DNA of 64,000 nucleotides from Forficula auricularia. Taxonomy: Eukaryota > Arthropoda > Insecta > Dermaptera > Forficulidae. The position numbers and the translations under genes were made by a program. The notes under the pieces are model-generated. The model was not told the origin of the DNA. It saw only the letters and a list, made by a program, of their open reading frames with translations, and made no database searches. The stretch lies in NCBI GenBank assembly GCA_024734495.1, contig JALMQS010000187.1, positions 17,732,455-17,796,454 on the forward strand, in the 5' to 3' direction. This document shows, one piece after another, positions 31,415 through 43,462 of this stretch (its first letter is position 1; the number at the start of each line of letters is the position of its first letter).

Positions 31415-32460
31415 ACCGACTAAAAAAAAGGAGGAGGTTATCAAATCAACTTTTTAAAGAAAGCATATATTCAAAAGCGGTTTTTTACCATATAGAAGGG
31501 GTGTTATTAAATTAGTCCAGTATAAATTTCATTCAGCAACTGCAAGATTAGATAAAATCAAGAAATTGTCCCCAAAATTAACGAATTTTTTTGTTTTAAC
31601 AAATGAAATGTTTTTGATATTCGAATGATTTTATTTGCGAGATTTAACATTTTTTTAATAATTGATTAATTTAAAGTTTGAATTTTTATTTAAATTACAC
31701 ATGATTAATTTATAATTATTTATTGAAACAAATAATTATAAATTAATCATGGTGATTTAAATAAAAATTCAAACTTTAATCAAATTAATCACAAAAATAA
31801 AAGCTTCAACAGCTTCATTACTAATTGATTAATTTATTAAGTAAAGCCAAAAGAAAAGCTCCTCCATATAATGCAAAAAAATCTTGCATATCACTTAAAA
31901 ATGTTATTTTTAACAAAATAGTAAATCTTCCATAATTGTTTGAAAATTAAAAACATTTCATTTTGTTAAATTTTGTAAACTTTTACCTATAAAAATTGAT
32001 AAAAAAACTTGAGAATAACTATAAAACAATTCAAAACTGCACTAAAAAAATATAATTTATTTTATTTTTATTTTTAAACTCTGCGTCAAAATTAATATAA
32101 AGTGGAGTTTTATTTAAGAGATATCAATTTTGGCGCAGACTTAAAAAAACATTATTTTATCCTTTTTCCCCACCTACAAGTCATTTTTTTTTTTAATCTT
32201 AGATCACATTAAGAAATTAGCCAAGATTAAATTAGTTATAATATTTCTTCAGTAGTTTTAACAAAAATTTTTTTTTGATATTTTCATCGAAATTAGTAAA
32301 TAAAATTGGTCACTCTCCGAATTTTCGCTACCTACCTCATAAAACATAGAAATACAGTGAAACTTAACAAATAATTATCATAAACTCTTGCCCTTTTTGA
32401 TTTACATATTGATTATTTTTAATTCTTTTTCATCAATGATTTACTTCAATACCTAATTCA
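31415..32460. other. AT-rich repeat-derived stretch
   Basis: It starts with a degenerate copy of the ACCGACTTC terminus (31413). A hairpin at about 31672-31784 has arms gtttgaatttttatttaaat, followed by aaaagcttcaacagcttcat, a word that recurs at 40747 and 47805. No gene was seen. Confidence 0.5.
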
Positions 32461-32702
32461 AGATTTCTTGCATCCTGGAAAGAAAAAAAAAGACACATGC
32501 TTAACCCCTTCTCGTTGGCAATTCTCGAACAAATCTCTTCATAAAGATGTTTATTTTATCATTTTTCATTATTTATCGAAACAAAGTTCCAGCTTAAACC
32601 ACCTCGATTACACATTTTTAATGAAAAAAATTCTCATCAGAATGCACTACGTTTCAACACCTAACTATTTCTGTTCAGTTGAAGTTGAGGTTGAAGTCAA
32701 TA

Positions 32703-33025
32703 AGGGACCGTTTATCAATTTCGTCAATCAGTAAGGGGGGAGGGGGCTTCTCAGATTTGTTACAAAATATGCCAGGGGGGGCTCGGGGATCCTAAAAATT
32801 GTGATGTCACGAAAGTAAAATTAAAAATTTAAAAAATTAAACTAAAAATATATTAAATCCTTTTAGTTGAGTTTAATTTATAAAAAAAAATTCTACAATT
32901 ATTAAATTATAGGGTATAAAAGTGATAGTGTGACGTCACAATACAGGGGGTGCTCATTGAAAATGAGACACGGGAGGGGGTATACAAATCTTGAAATTCG
33001 TGTGACATAATTTATGGACGGCCCC
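32703..33025. mobile_element. TA-flanked MITE, TIR AGGGgCCGTyyATAAAtt
   Basis: The left end agggaccgtttatcaatt and right end, inverse of aggggccgtccataaattat, are flanked by TA on both sides (32701-32702, 33026-33027). The interior is G-rich and non-coding. Termini of this kind occur on many arthropod MITEs. Confidence 0.7.
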
Positions 33026-33049
33026 TAATTCCCCCCAAAGCCTGTTTTG

Positions 33050-33325
33050 CGCCTAGCATGCGATTAGCCTTCTCCTAACATCCATTCGATGCCTGACTAC
33101 TTCATTCGCCAATTTGTTTGTCCCCATGACTTCAAAGAACTGGAACTCTTCCCCGGCCTCCGTCTTTCCCGACACCTATAACCTTCAAGAGCCGGGTCAC
33201 AGAGCGATACGCCTCCACCCTTTCTCTTGATCATTCTCCTTCTCTTCGATAATAATGTATGGGTCTTCGAGGTTCATAGGGGCTGCATCTTCTTGGTCGA
33301 CCCTTCTTGATTCGATCACATAAAA
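33050..33325 (+). mobile_element. SINE-like repeat (family B)
   Basis: It shares caccctttctcttgatcatt, aatgtatgggtcttcgaggt and ggggctgcatcttcttggtc with 18085-18215 in the same order and orientation. Confidence 0.55.
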
Positions 33326-33737
33326 ACATCGTTCATTTTGATGAGATTTTCTCATTAATAATGTGCAATCTAGATGGTTCAAGTCGAAACTTCGACTAAG
33401 CACTCAAATTACCAAAGCATTAAATCTACAATTTTTCCTACAAATAAATAATATATAATATACAGATATATCATCTCGATATATATGTGTGTATGTTTAT
33501 TTGCATCAAGCAGAGGACAACCTCTTTGTTTCTCTTTGCTACAATTTTTCATTGTTTAAAAAATACTCATTATTAGTTTTCCCCCATCTCTCTTAATTAT
33601 ATAATTATTTCTTAAGTAATTAAGAAATTACTTTGAATGGAAATTGTGCGAAAATTTAATTATCAATGAGAGTATTACACAATGTGGAGTACGCGGTAAA
33701 AATTTTTGGAGTAGACCTTGTTGTTATATTATACGTA

Positions 33738-33926
33738 GGGCCTGGCCGGTTGTATGTCGCAAAGTAAATGCTTTTTACAAGTGACAAAGGGTAGATGGTA
33801 AATGGAGAGACTGGGATGGCCAATCAGATGACAGGCACTGAAAGATAGGCCATCCCAGTCACTCCATTTACCATTTACCCTTTGTCACTTGTAAAAAACA
33901 TTTACTGTGCGACATACAACCGGCCC
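33738..33926. mobile_element. PIF/Harbinger-like foldback MITE, copy 1
   Basis: Left arm gggcctggccggttgtatgt and right arm, inverse of GGGCCGGTTGTATGTCGCA, fold onto each other along most of the 189 bp. Flanks are gta and taa. The left terminus has a 4-bp insertion. Confidence 0.8.
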
Positions 33927-34543
33927 TAACTGTTTTAAAATCGACAACTCTGTACTCTCTACAAGAAAATATATATTTTCAAATTATAAATGTAGGCTCC
34001 AACAGTGAAATTTTTCTTATTTTTAAATCTTATAGGCGAATAACTTCAGGTAGAAAGGATATTTTATGATCTCAAGAGATAAAATGAATTTCAAAATACA
34101 CTAGCAAGAATGCAGCTTATTCAAGGATTGTGTGTGTCCCGGGCGGAAAGTATTTGTGGAGACTGGTTTTAGGCTGCAGGTATTGACTGTGCTCCCTTTC
34201 CTTTTAGTCGTATACTCTTTAAACTTTCAATAGGACTACATATATTTTAAATCAACCTCTCAATATTCCCCCCAACATTCAAGATTACGAGTGCCAATCT
34301 TGAATCTTAAATATTACACCCTCTTGAGACTCGCATACTGTGGACCCCGTAGTTATTAAATTACATTTGTGATGAAACTACAATGTGAAAAGGGGTTGAA
34401 AGTACTTGAAAATGGGAGTCTTGAAAGATTGAAGAATACTTATATGGTTTGTGGGCGGAAAAATAACGCGTGAAGATAGTTCCATTCTCTAGATTCTAGA
34501 AGTCATAGGGATTAAACTAGTTGGCAAAGTGTTGGTTGTGTTA

Positions 34544-34740
34544 GGGCCGGTTGTATGTCGCAAAGTAAATGCTTTTTACCACTAACACAGGGTAGATGAT
34601 AAATGGAGGGACTGGGATGGCCAATCAGATGCCAGGCACTGTCAGTTCCTGGCATCTGATTGGCCATCCCAGTCCCTCCATTTATCATCTACCCTGTGTT
34701 AGTGGTAAAAAGCATTTACTTTGCGACATACAACCGGCCC
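34544..34740. mobile_element. PIF/Harbinger-like foldback MITE, copy 2
   Basis: A nearly perfect 197-bp palindrome starting GGGCCGGTTGTATGTCGCAA, with tta duplicated on both sides (34541-34543, 34741-34743). TWA duplications and GGGCC termini are hallmarks of PIF/Harbinger elements. Confidence 0.88.
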
Positions 34741-34891
34741 TTAGTATCTGCTTTAATGGCAAATAGGTGTTGAATGTTTGAAAAACGTGTATTTCGTGCA
34801 AATGATTTTTAGGTGGGATTATTGTTTTTATCTCGTCAAAACGAAGGCCATGGTACTATCTAAAAAAAAAGAGAGAAGGCAAGGAGATAAA

Positions 34892-35225
34892 TAACATGAT
34901 GTTTTTTGGCATTGAACGATCAATTTTCAATTCTGGCCAAAGTAATGGTTCAAAAAATTTGAAACTATGTAGGCTTTAATAGTAGCTATCCTTCAGAATT
35001 TTTACAGATTTTTAGCTATTACAATTTTGGAGTTACATCTAGATAAAATACTGCTATATCTTAGTAAGTTATAGACTCCAAAATTATAATAGCTAAAAAT
35101 CTGTAAAAATTCTGATGGATAACTACTATTATAAGAATAAAGTCTACAGAGTTTCAAATTTTTTGAACGATTTCTTTGGCCGGAATAAAAAATTGATGGT
35201 TCAATGCCAAAAACCCCATATTATT
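34892..35225. repeat. Inverted repeat
   Basis: Arms of about 150 bp (tggcattgaacgatcaattt and the inverse) with the centre near 35040-35060. Arms differ at several positions. No terminal duplication was defined. Confidence 0.8.
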
Positions 35226-36058
35226 TAGATGGGAAACTTAATCGCTGCGTAGCACTAGGTTAAAATTGAGATAGAGACTTGAAACTTGGGGGATATTTTT
35301 TTTTATTTATTTCTAACCATATGAGCCCCTGTCCGCGTAAATATTCGGAAATATCCAAAATAAGGAGCACCCTAGTGTTCATAAAGTTATTGAGAAGAAA
35401 AATTATATTTTCTCACCATACAAAAGATCAATATATACATTTTACATGAGATCTTCAATTTTAAAACTTGGTAAAAATAATAATTGCAAGCATAGGTAAT
35501 TAATTCTAAGTTCACTTTCTTCTGAAAAAAGCTTAGCTTTATTATCCTTCCGAAGACTCTCTTGCTCTTTATTTATTTATTTATTTTTATTTATTTTTAC
35601 TTCGAGGCATTATCCTTCCAAATGTTATATTTTATTTATAGATTAACGTAGTCTGGCTTCCGGCGGTTATAAAAATTGTACCAAATAGATTTTTTCTTAG
35701 TTCATTGTTTATAATTGAAAGTTTAACGATGAATAATAAGAATCATGCATGTATTTAATTGAGACTTGTTTCTCCCAGTGAAAAAACAATTTGTTAGATC
35801 CGATTCGGTGGATACGTATGTTGTAACGGAAAGGGCCTAATACTGCTGGATGATTAGTCACCCAGATAGTGGCTGTCGTTGATGAATCTCTTTCCAAGTT
35901 GACAGAGACGACACCATGTGGTCATACAGTCGTTGCCCAGACCTATTCAACGGTACACCACTAGATGAAGTGCTTAATTTTTTTCTTTTCGACTTTGACG
36001 ATTGGGCTATCTTCGGTTCATCAAACTCCTAACCACAAACCAAATTTCCTAGCTTTAA

Positions 36059-36253
36059 GGCCCGGTTGTATGTCGCAAAGTAAATGCTTTTACCACTAAC
36101 CAAGGTAGATGGTAAATGGAGCCACTGGGATGGCCAATCAGATGACAGGTACATTCAGTGGCTGTCATCTGATTGGCCATCCCAGTGGCTCCATGTACCA
36201 TCTACCTTGGTTAATGGTAAAAAGCATTTACTTTGCGACATACTAACCGGGCC
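36059..36253. mobile_element. PIF/Harbinger-like foldback MITE, copy 3
   Basis: A 195-bp near-perfect palindrome with cccggttgtatgtcgcaaag at the left and its inverse at the right, flanked by taa on both sides (36056-36058, 36254-36256). The frame running through it is a palindrome artefact. Confidence 0.88.
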
Positions 36254-37017
36254 TAAGAGTTTAGAAGCCAGGGGCCTGTGACGAACAGACAATGGAGACT
36301 CATCATAAGAGTTCCGTTTTTACCTTTTAAGGAACGGAATTCTAAAAATAGGGATTTTAGTCTAGTGAAGTCATAGAGAGAAATGAGATAGTAGATAATC
36401 ATGAATATTCAATAAAATACGAGAGTTCTTAACAATTGGTTACCCTCCACCACCAGGTGCAGATAAAATCTAAAATGAATAAATAAATCAAATAAAACAT
36501 AAATATAGTGAAGATATAAAAAAACGGGTCTACAATATTTTAAGTCAAGAATAAGTTTAAAAAAGCTCCCTGCAAGAAGGCCTCTCGTTTTTGCTTATCC
36601 TCTATCAAAAATTGCCTACGTACAAGTAGCACCTTTCATAAGTGTCTCGACCGTTTCAACTAGTATTTCTAATTTTATGAAATTTGTAACGAGCGATGAA
36701 AGGTTCATTTCTATCAAAGCAATGGACAGAACCTGATTATTCAGCTACAAAGTAAGCAATAACCGTAACATCCGTTAGTAAGGCATGATGACAACACTTA
36801 TTCTACAATACAAAAGGAATTTTGATAATCGATCAACTTTCATGAAGAAAAGCAATGGCTATGCTAAATTTTTACATTTTATTTCAATTAATCTTTTATG
36901 AAATATTTTGTACAAAATGTTAACTTTGGGGAAAATCATCGCTTTACTTAAATTAGCTTTTCACTTATGTATTATTTGTGAAATACAATTTACGTCAAAA
37001 GTTGGTTTTACTTTTTA

Positions 37018-37400
37018 ACCGACTTCAAAAAAGGAGGAGGTTCTCAATTCGACTGATTTTTTTTTGTGTATGTTACCTCATAACTTCGCCAATTGTGAAC
37101 CGATTTTGATGATTTTTTGCATTGGGTTTAGTCTAGTTTCCGATTGGTCCCGTTTTTTTTTCATTGGTATTGGACCTTTTTGATATGTTTATATAACTTC
37201 TTTGTTTATAAACCGATTTTAATGATTCTTTTTTTATTGGAAAGTGGATACCTTAGGGGTGGTACCATATTAATATGGTCAAGTTCTGAAGATATGATCA
37301 ATGATGAAATAACGTAAATCTCCAATTCTTATGACCAAATAATCGAAATTATAATAAATAAAATCTTTTATAAAAAATCTTAAGACATTTTAAATATATA
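37018..37400 (+). mobile_element. ACCGACTTC repeat, second copy
   Basis: It starts accgacttcaaaaaaggagg and continues ttcgccaattgtgaaccgat as at 13203 and, inverted, at 57240-57398. It is followed by the palindromic unit at 37567. Confidence 0.7.
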
Positions 37401-37566
37401 AAATTTTAAAACCCGCAAACGTTTCGAGAGAATTTCTATATTTATGAATTGAATTTTTTATCATTTTCTGATTCATTCGTCCGAGGCTTTCTCTTATGAG
37501 GTGAGGTATTATATTAAGTCACTATTAATAACATCACTAAAAAGAGAAAAATAAAAATAATTTTTA

Positions 37567-37925
37567 TAAAAAAAATAAAATCGACTTCAAAAAAATTAAA
37601 TGCAACAAATAAAATAATAATAACTTAAAAATAAAATAAAATGCACTAAAAGGTATAAAATATTTATCTAATTTAGTTACAACTAAACGACGAAATATTA
37701 ACATGAAATTACTTTTTGAAGTCGGTGCCAAACATATACATTTTATGAATCGCACTCGACGGACCTTACTTAGTACGTTTGGCGGGTACGCTCGCTTGTA
37801 TAGTTTGTTTGGCACCGACTTCAAAAAGTATTTTCATGTTAATATTTCGTCGTTTAGTTGTAATTTATTTTATTTTTAAGTTATTATTATTTTATTTGTT
37901 GCATTTAATTTTTTTGAAGTCTGTT
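37567..37925. repeat. Palindromic ACCGACTTC unit, second copy
   Basis: The arms begin cgacttcaaaaaaattaaat at the left and end with the inverse at the right. Each side also has an internal gaagtcggtgccaaa/ttggcaccgacttc. The unpaired centre (about 37740-37805) differs from that of the 13475 copy. Confidence 0.8.
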
Positions 37926-38337
37926 TTATTTTTTATTTTTTTAATTATATTTTAGTTGGTGAAATCGGGCATAAGACTTTAATCAAAATAAGTAAAATTG
38001 TAGAATATAAAATACACATTTTTCTTATTTTATATCCCGCATGGAATTCATTTTTCATATTTTAAACAAAATTGATTATTTTTCAGATCTGAATTGAAAC
38101 ACTGCATAGATAAAAATAAAAAAAATCACCTGCATTCAATTCGCGAGTGAATCAAATATAGGAAACTCATGATTAGATAAAAATAGTCTACCTCCTACTC
38201 TGACTGATCATCTTTATCACTCATCTTGAAATGTCTAATAGAAAAATATTGCATTGACGAAATTTCTTAAAATATTATAAAATTAAAATTGAAAAAATAT
38301 AAATTACAAAGTAGGTTTCACAAAAAAACGAATTGCA

Positions 38338-39190
38338 GTAGATCATCTCCATGAAACAGATCATTCAGCTTCTCCAAACAACCCCACACCATTTTACTTT
38401 GAATTAAAAGGACAACGTTTTCAATTCATTAGAATCAGCGGAAATTAAGGTAGTTGTTTCACCTTATGGGTTTTCTTAGGATTTTTTTCAAATTTAGATA
38501 GATTATTATTTAAATACTTCTGCATCGATTGGTGGCAAAACAAAATTGATGAACAATATAGTTCCGGAGATATTAAATTCCAAAGAAGAAGAGTTTTCCA
38601 GACGGGATATCGGAAAGTTTACATGCATATTTAATTATAATTAATAAACTCTTCTTACCATTCTTATAAAAAACTAAACCAACATTAAACAAAACTAATA
38701 CATTTTTTAAGAAAATTTTAATTCATAGTTACAACACAGTTTCTGAGATAATAATGAATAAAAATTGAAAAATTTACACTAAAAACAAGCTGGCAACAAC
38801 GCATTTATTTAACCTAAAAAGTGGGTTAACTTTAGTACTTTTTTGACATTTTTTCGCTTCAGCCATTGTCGCAACAGCTTTCAATCGCTTATTAAGAACT
38901 TTTTGTTTTATAAATCTTCCTTTATAATGTACTTTATCTGACATTTCTATGATAAAATATATACAAGCTCGGACAGTGTTGCCAGATTTGTCAAACCAGC
39001 ACGGAATTGACTAAAAGTGGTAGATAAACAGCAAAAAGTTTGGGCTTATAAATTATGAATCCTTATTGTCTGTTCTAATATACTCTAGCATTAACTTTTT
39101 TGCTAATATTGTCGCGAAACAACTACCTTAAAATAGAAATTACAAATAATAGAAATATATTAAACATCCTACACTTAAAAATAACCAATA
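38338..39190 (+). pseudogene. Penelope-like C-terminal fragment split by an inserted element
   Basis: Before the insert the frame reads VDHLHETDHSASPNNPTPFY and FELKGQR, matching 22870-22960. After the insert it resumes EITNNRNILNI. The 685-bp TA-flanked element at 38446-39130 lies exactly between. About 230 bp further on is a hammerhead-like motif (39421-39446). Confidence 0.75.
38446..39130. mobile_element. TA-flanked DNA element, copy 2 (685 bp)
   Basis: Same ends as 5373-6071 (TAAGGTAGTTGTTTC and inverse). The minus-strand frame begins [18 protein letters not shown] here, so a start codon is present that copy 1 has lost. It interrupts a Penelope-like fragment. Confidence 0.82.
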
Positions 39191-39420
39191 GTTGACCTGT
39201 ACATATCCAAACAAGCGCCATTCATTCATTACCATAACTCCAGGTACATTCTAGCCCCCCAAAAACCCTTTCTTAGTTTTCTATGGAACAAAATTCTTCT
39301 CCGTACATTCACCTTCCTCTTCCCCCACTCTTTCGTTGTAAAGGGAAAAATTACCTCACAAAATAATAAACATTTTTCTATTGTCTATTTAATTATCAAT
39401 GTATGAATGAATGTAAACTC

Positions 39421-39446
39421 CTGAAGATGGGCTCGTCGCCCGAAAT
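39421..39446 (+). other. Hammerhead-like core motif after a Penelope fragment
   Basis: CTGAAGA, T, stem GGGC/GCCC with loop TCGTC, GAAAT. It lies at the same relative place as the motif 3' of the 15075 Penelope remnant. Confidence 0.5.
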
Positions 39447-39503
39447 ATATATAGCTCATAAGCAATATTTCGTTTTTTTGTGAATCCTATCTTGTAATTT
39501 ATA

Positions 39504-39580
39504 TTGAAGGAGACAATAAAAGAGTGTGTCTTCTGCTGGAATTACAAATTTTAGACACACTCTTTTATTGTCTCCTTCAA
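39504..39580. repeat. Short hairpin, family of the 21901 foldback
   Basis: Arms gaaggagacaataaaagagt and inverse; centre deleted compared with 21901-22090. The word ctgctactctcggca follows at about 39593. Confidence 0.85.
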
Positions 39581-39639
39581 TATATAAAAATTCTGCTACT
39601 CTCGGCACGAAAACTTTCAATTTATTGTAATTTATATTT

Positions 39640-41340
39640 TTTGAATTTAAATTCTTAATTTTATTAAATATATTTCATCGCGAACCTACACCAATCTCCC
39701 TAAACAAAAAATATTATCATCTTTTTTTTCAAAATAAATAAAAATTTACTTAATCAGATAATCATTATTTTTTTCTCTTTATGTTAATTATCAGCTAAGC
39801 TCAATGAGTTAATTCATTTCCATTTGATAATCAATTTAGAAGACACCTTTAAAAAAATAATTATCATATTTAATTTAGATTTACTTTAAAAAGTAGAATA
39901 GAACTTATTTATAATTATTTTATCATTATTTTCTTTCTTCTAATATATTATTTCGGAAGTTTCGGAGAAAAAGTATCATCTCGATATAACGAAAATTAAA
40001 AAAGCCTACATTCCTCGGTTTATAATTTATAGCAGTTTCATTTAAATGACTATATATAACCTTCAGTCTTTCATGACCCGCATCCACAGATACCTTTCAC
40101 ATCCGACACAATCCCTGAAAATTCTTCTTTTCATGCAAGGGACCACCCCGAACTACAGAGGTTGCACCTTTTTAGTGCAACTTGTATCAATATCATTAAG
40201 AAAAAAAAATTAATTTCTTAACAACATAGTTAGATAATATTGAATTTTTGTTATTTCATTACTATTTTTTCATTTGAAAAATTAATTTAGTTTTCTCTTA
40301 ACTTAAAGATTTTAAGCTATTGCTAATCAAATAAAGATAAGATTTGCAAATTCAAAGCTGACTCGGTTTCTAGTCTCGCTTCAGTCAGCCATTTTCACAT
40401 CAGAAGCGCTGAGATCAAATAGAGAAAAATTAAACTCAATGTATAATAGGCATTTTCACTGCATTGGGGCGAACTAGGCAAGAACACTTAAAAATTTCTA
40501 GAAAAGTGCACATCTAACTGCCAATGCAATATAAGTCGAATATTCTATATAGGCTTTAATATTCAATTGCGTATAATTTGAGTATCTGCTTGTCTATCAT
40601 TTCTTAGTAATAATATTTAAAATATATAACCTACTCCTTTTTTCAAAGTCGGTTAAAAATGAATAAATATACATAATATTATTCATAATTAATTATGTGT
40701 GATTTAAATAAAAATTCAATCTTTAATCAAATTAATCACAAAAACAAAAGCTTCAACAGCTTCATTACTAATAAATATTATTCAATTCGAAAATTACTGT
40801 AGATTTATAAAGGGAAGGGATTAATCAAAATAGTGTGGTTTATTAATTAAAAACAAACAAACAAATAAATTTATCATATCTACCTACTTACCCGTCCGTG
40901 TTTTATCTTTAATCGATTAATATTATTATTTGTATCCACTTTAAAAAAAAATATAACATAAATATAATTCACTAATTATACTTTTATGAAAAGCCGACAA
41001 AAATATTAAGAAATCCGTATAGTTTTCTAAGCATTCACAGTAGGAAGAATAGACCTTAAAAAAATAAAAATACTAGCTATAATTGTGAGAATTATTCAAA
41101 TTAAATTTCTTTAATTGATTAAAAAGTAAATGATATTTATTACTATTAGTTTCACTTTTTCAATTTTATTTAAATTCTGTTAAAATCAATTAATATTTTT
41201 TGTTTTCACCTCTAACATATATATGGTACTTAAATAAATCAATTTGCTTAATCATTTAAGAATAATTTTTAAAATATTATAGTAAATAAAAATATATCAA
41301 AGAATCTGTCTCCGGTTGAAGACTCGCTTGATTTATGCTT
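39640..41340. other. AT-rich stretch with SINE-like and repeat debris
   Basis: A SINE-like segment (40065-40210) ends ctacagaggttgcacctttt, tagtgcaacttgtatcaata and an A run. A solo ACCGACTTC terminus lies at about 40640 and an aaaagcttcaacagcttcat word at 40747. No gene is visible. Confidence 0.55.
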
Positions 41341-41354
41341 ATAAAATGAACAAC

Positions 41355-41504
41355 CGAGAGGTGAACCGCGACCTAAAATCGTGTACACCTACTTCCACTT
41401 TCATTTTCAAGTAGAAGACAAAAGATTATCTAATGAATTCCAAAGTAATTCCAAATAATTCCAAAGACGGTGTACCCCTGATTCCAATCGCGGTTCACCC
41501 CTCG
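41355..41504. mobile_element. MITE family 1, copy c
   Basis: The ends are cgagaggtgaaccgcga and tcgcggttcacccctcg; flanks tgaacaac and ttaacaac are an 8-bp duplication with one mismatch. Length 150 bp. Confidence 0.88.
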
Positions 41505-41859
41505 TTAACAACTATGCTACTCTCAACTATGTTCACCCCTCGTTAATAACTTTTTTAATTTTATCATTTCACTAATGAAATTTTTATTCAATACTGAGGA
41601 AATCTTACAAATTTAAAAACACCAAGTATTTTTTATATAATTATACTTTATTTTTATAAAACACTTAAATTTATTATTATTAACAATAAAATCACAAATG
41701 TTTCGATTTATTTAGCAAAATAAATTATTATTTTTACACTTGTTAAAACTTCTATGTATGTACATATACATCCAATTTATCATTTTTTATCAAAAATAAA
41801 TTACAAATCTCGATAAATCCACTGTTAAATAAATACTTTAATTTGGATTTTCTGCAGGT

Positions 41860-42300
41860 ATCTGCTGTTGAGTGGCACGATATGAAATGTTACGCGCATG
41901 CTCTTCGTAAGATTTCGGCTATGTTCGGCTTTTGTCGTGTATAGTTCGGGTTTTCTCGTGCATAGTATATAGGACGCTTCCATCGTCGTTCATAACAAAT
42001 CCACCTTGAACTACCCTTTCCTCTCTCGCCTAGTGAAAATCGACTCGGTCAGAAATCAAAATGGCCTCCATCAGAAACACGCGTCCGCGAAAAGCACCAT
42101 CTCCCCCCCACCACCACCATGAATATTCCATGAATATACCTATCTACTTTAAATACATATTTTGAAAATAAAAAAATAAAATTAGTTAAAATAAAAAAAA
42201 AAAAAAAATAGAATAGAAATGGCGCACTAAGTGAATGGAATGACGCCGATTGACGATGATGAAGATGACGAAGGCGACGTTTTTATCTAAAAATAAATAT
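41860..42300 (+). promoter_or_regulatory. CpG-richer candidate promoter / 5' untranslated region
   Basis: This block has many more CG dinucleotides than its surroundings (cgcgcatgctcttcg, cgtccgcgaaaagc, gacgaaggcgacg). It contains two tiny plus frames: 42061-42165, 34 codons starting MASIRNTRPRKAPS with a good start context (aaaATGG), and 42240-42290, 16 codons, very acidic. It lies about 1.6 kb before the polyalanine exon and could be its first untranslated exon or promoter; that link is inferred. Confidence 0.35.
42061..42165 (+). CDS. Small open frame, 34 codons, unknown
   Basis: The frame starts in a favourable context and encodes a basic, proline/histidine-containing peptide (PRKAPSPPHHHH). 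It may be an upstream open frame in a leader, or chance. No family is recognised. Confidence 0.2.
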   Translation: MASIRNTRPRKAPSPPHHHHEYSMNIPIYFKYIF

Positions 42301-43462
42301 AATATTTACTAATTTATGTCTGCCCGCTGCCTGAGTAAATACAAAAGATTTTGTATATATGCCTTAATATATATCGATTGTGTATACCAGTAAATAAATT
42401 TCACACAATCTACCGACCTGGGTCATACTGAAAGAATATTGTTTAATAAATTTATATTTATAAATTAAGTGAGTATTAGAAATTCGTTAAAATGAAAAAA
42501 TATATATTGATTAGAAATTTAAATTTGGTGACGGGTTATTTTTTATAATATATACTATAAATTATTAAAAAGTCAAAAATCTAATACTACAATATTTTAT
42601 TATATTTATATATTTCTAATCAACACAGGAATATTACTTGAATAATACAACCTTAAGTTTTACTTAAACATATTTCTATGATAATTTTCTCATAGATTCA
42701 AAGATCTAATAAGATTTCCTTATATTATATTATTATTTATTGATTTCTTAGGTACATGCCCTAGATTTCCCTTATAATAATATTTTTATAAAATTTAATA
42801 TTAATAGACCTCAGATAACCATTGTAAATTGTATTATACCTACCTATGCGTTTTAAATTTAAAATTTCTTGTTTATAATTCTTTTCTTTCTATTATAGAC
42901 ATACATATATTTAAATTTTAAGAGAGCAAAACTACAAAATTAATAAATAGATATTATAAAATATATATTATAGAATTCATAAAAAGTTCGCATTCATCTT
43001 TCTAAAAAAATAATGTTTCCATAAACACTAGTTGTTTTTATTATAAAAACATGTAATATTTTACCTTCTTCATATGACTAAGTAATAAAGTAGTTATGAA
43101 ACTTTAGCCTATTAGTAATTAAAGAAATATTTGGTTTCAATTAAACATCTTGATATATTTTCATACACTCCTCACAATACCCATTTTATTTATTATTTAT
43201 TTATTAATGTGAGCATGATTAGCATATATCTAAGCTATTTTTATATAATATAAATCACTCACTAAGAAAACTGGATTTTGAACCAATTTATAATAATATT
43301 AAAACTTTGGGTTAAATTTTTCTTAATATACTTTTTATTTTTCTTAGAACTTTTTGAAAATCAAGTAATTTTTATAGGAAGTATAGACATATATAGAAAA
43401 CCAATGTTTTGGTTAATTTTCATTTGAATATTATTAATTATATATTTTTGTTTTGTTTCAGC
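42300..43462. other. AT-rich probable intron or upstream region
   Basis: No frame or element is recognised. It ends in a strong acceptor-like tract (ttttgttttgtttcag, about 43447-43462), which may begin an untranslated exon. Confidence 0.35.
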
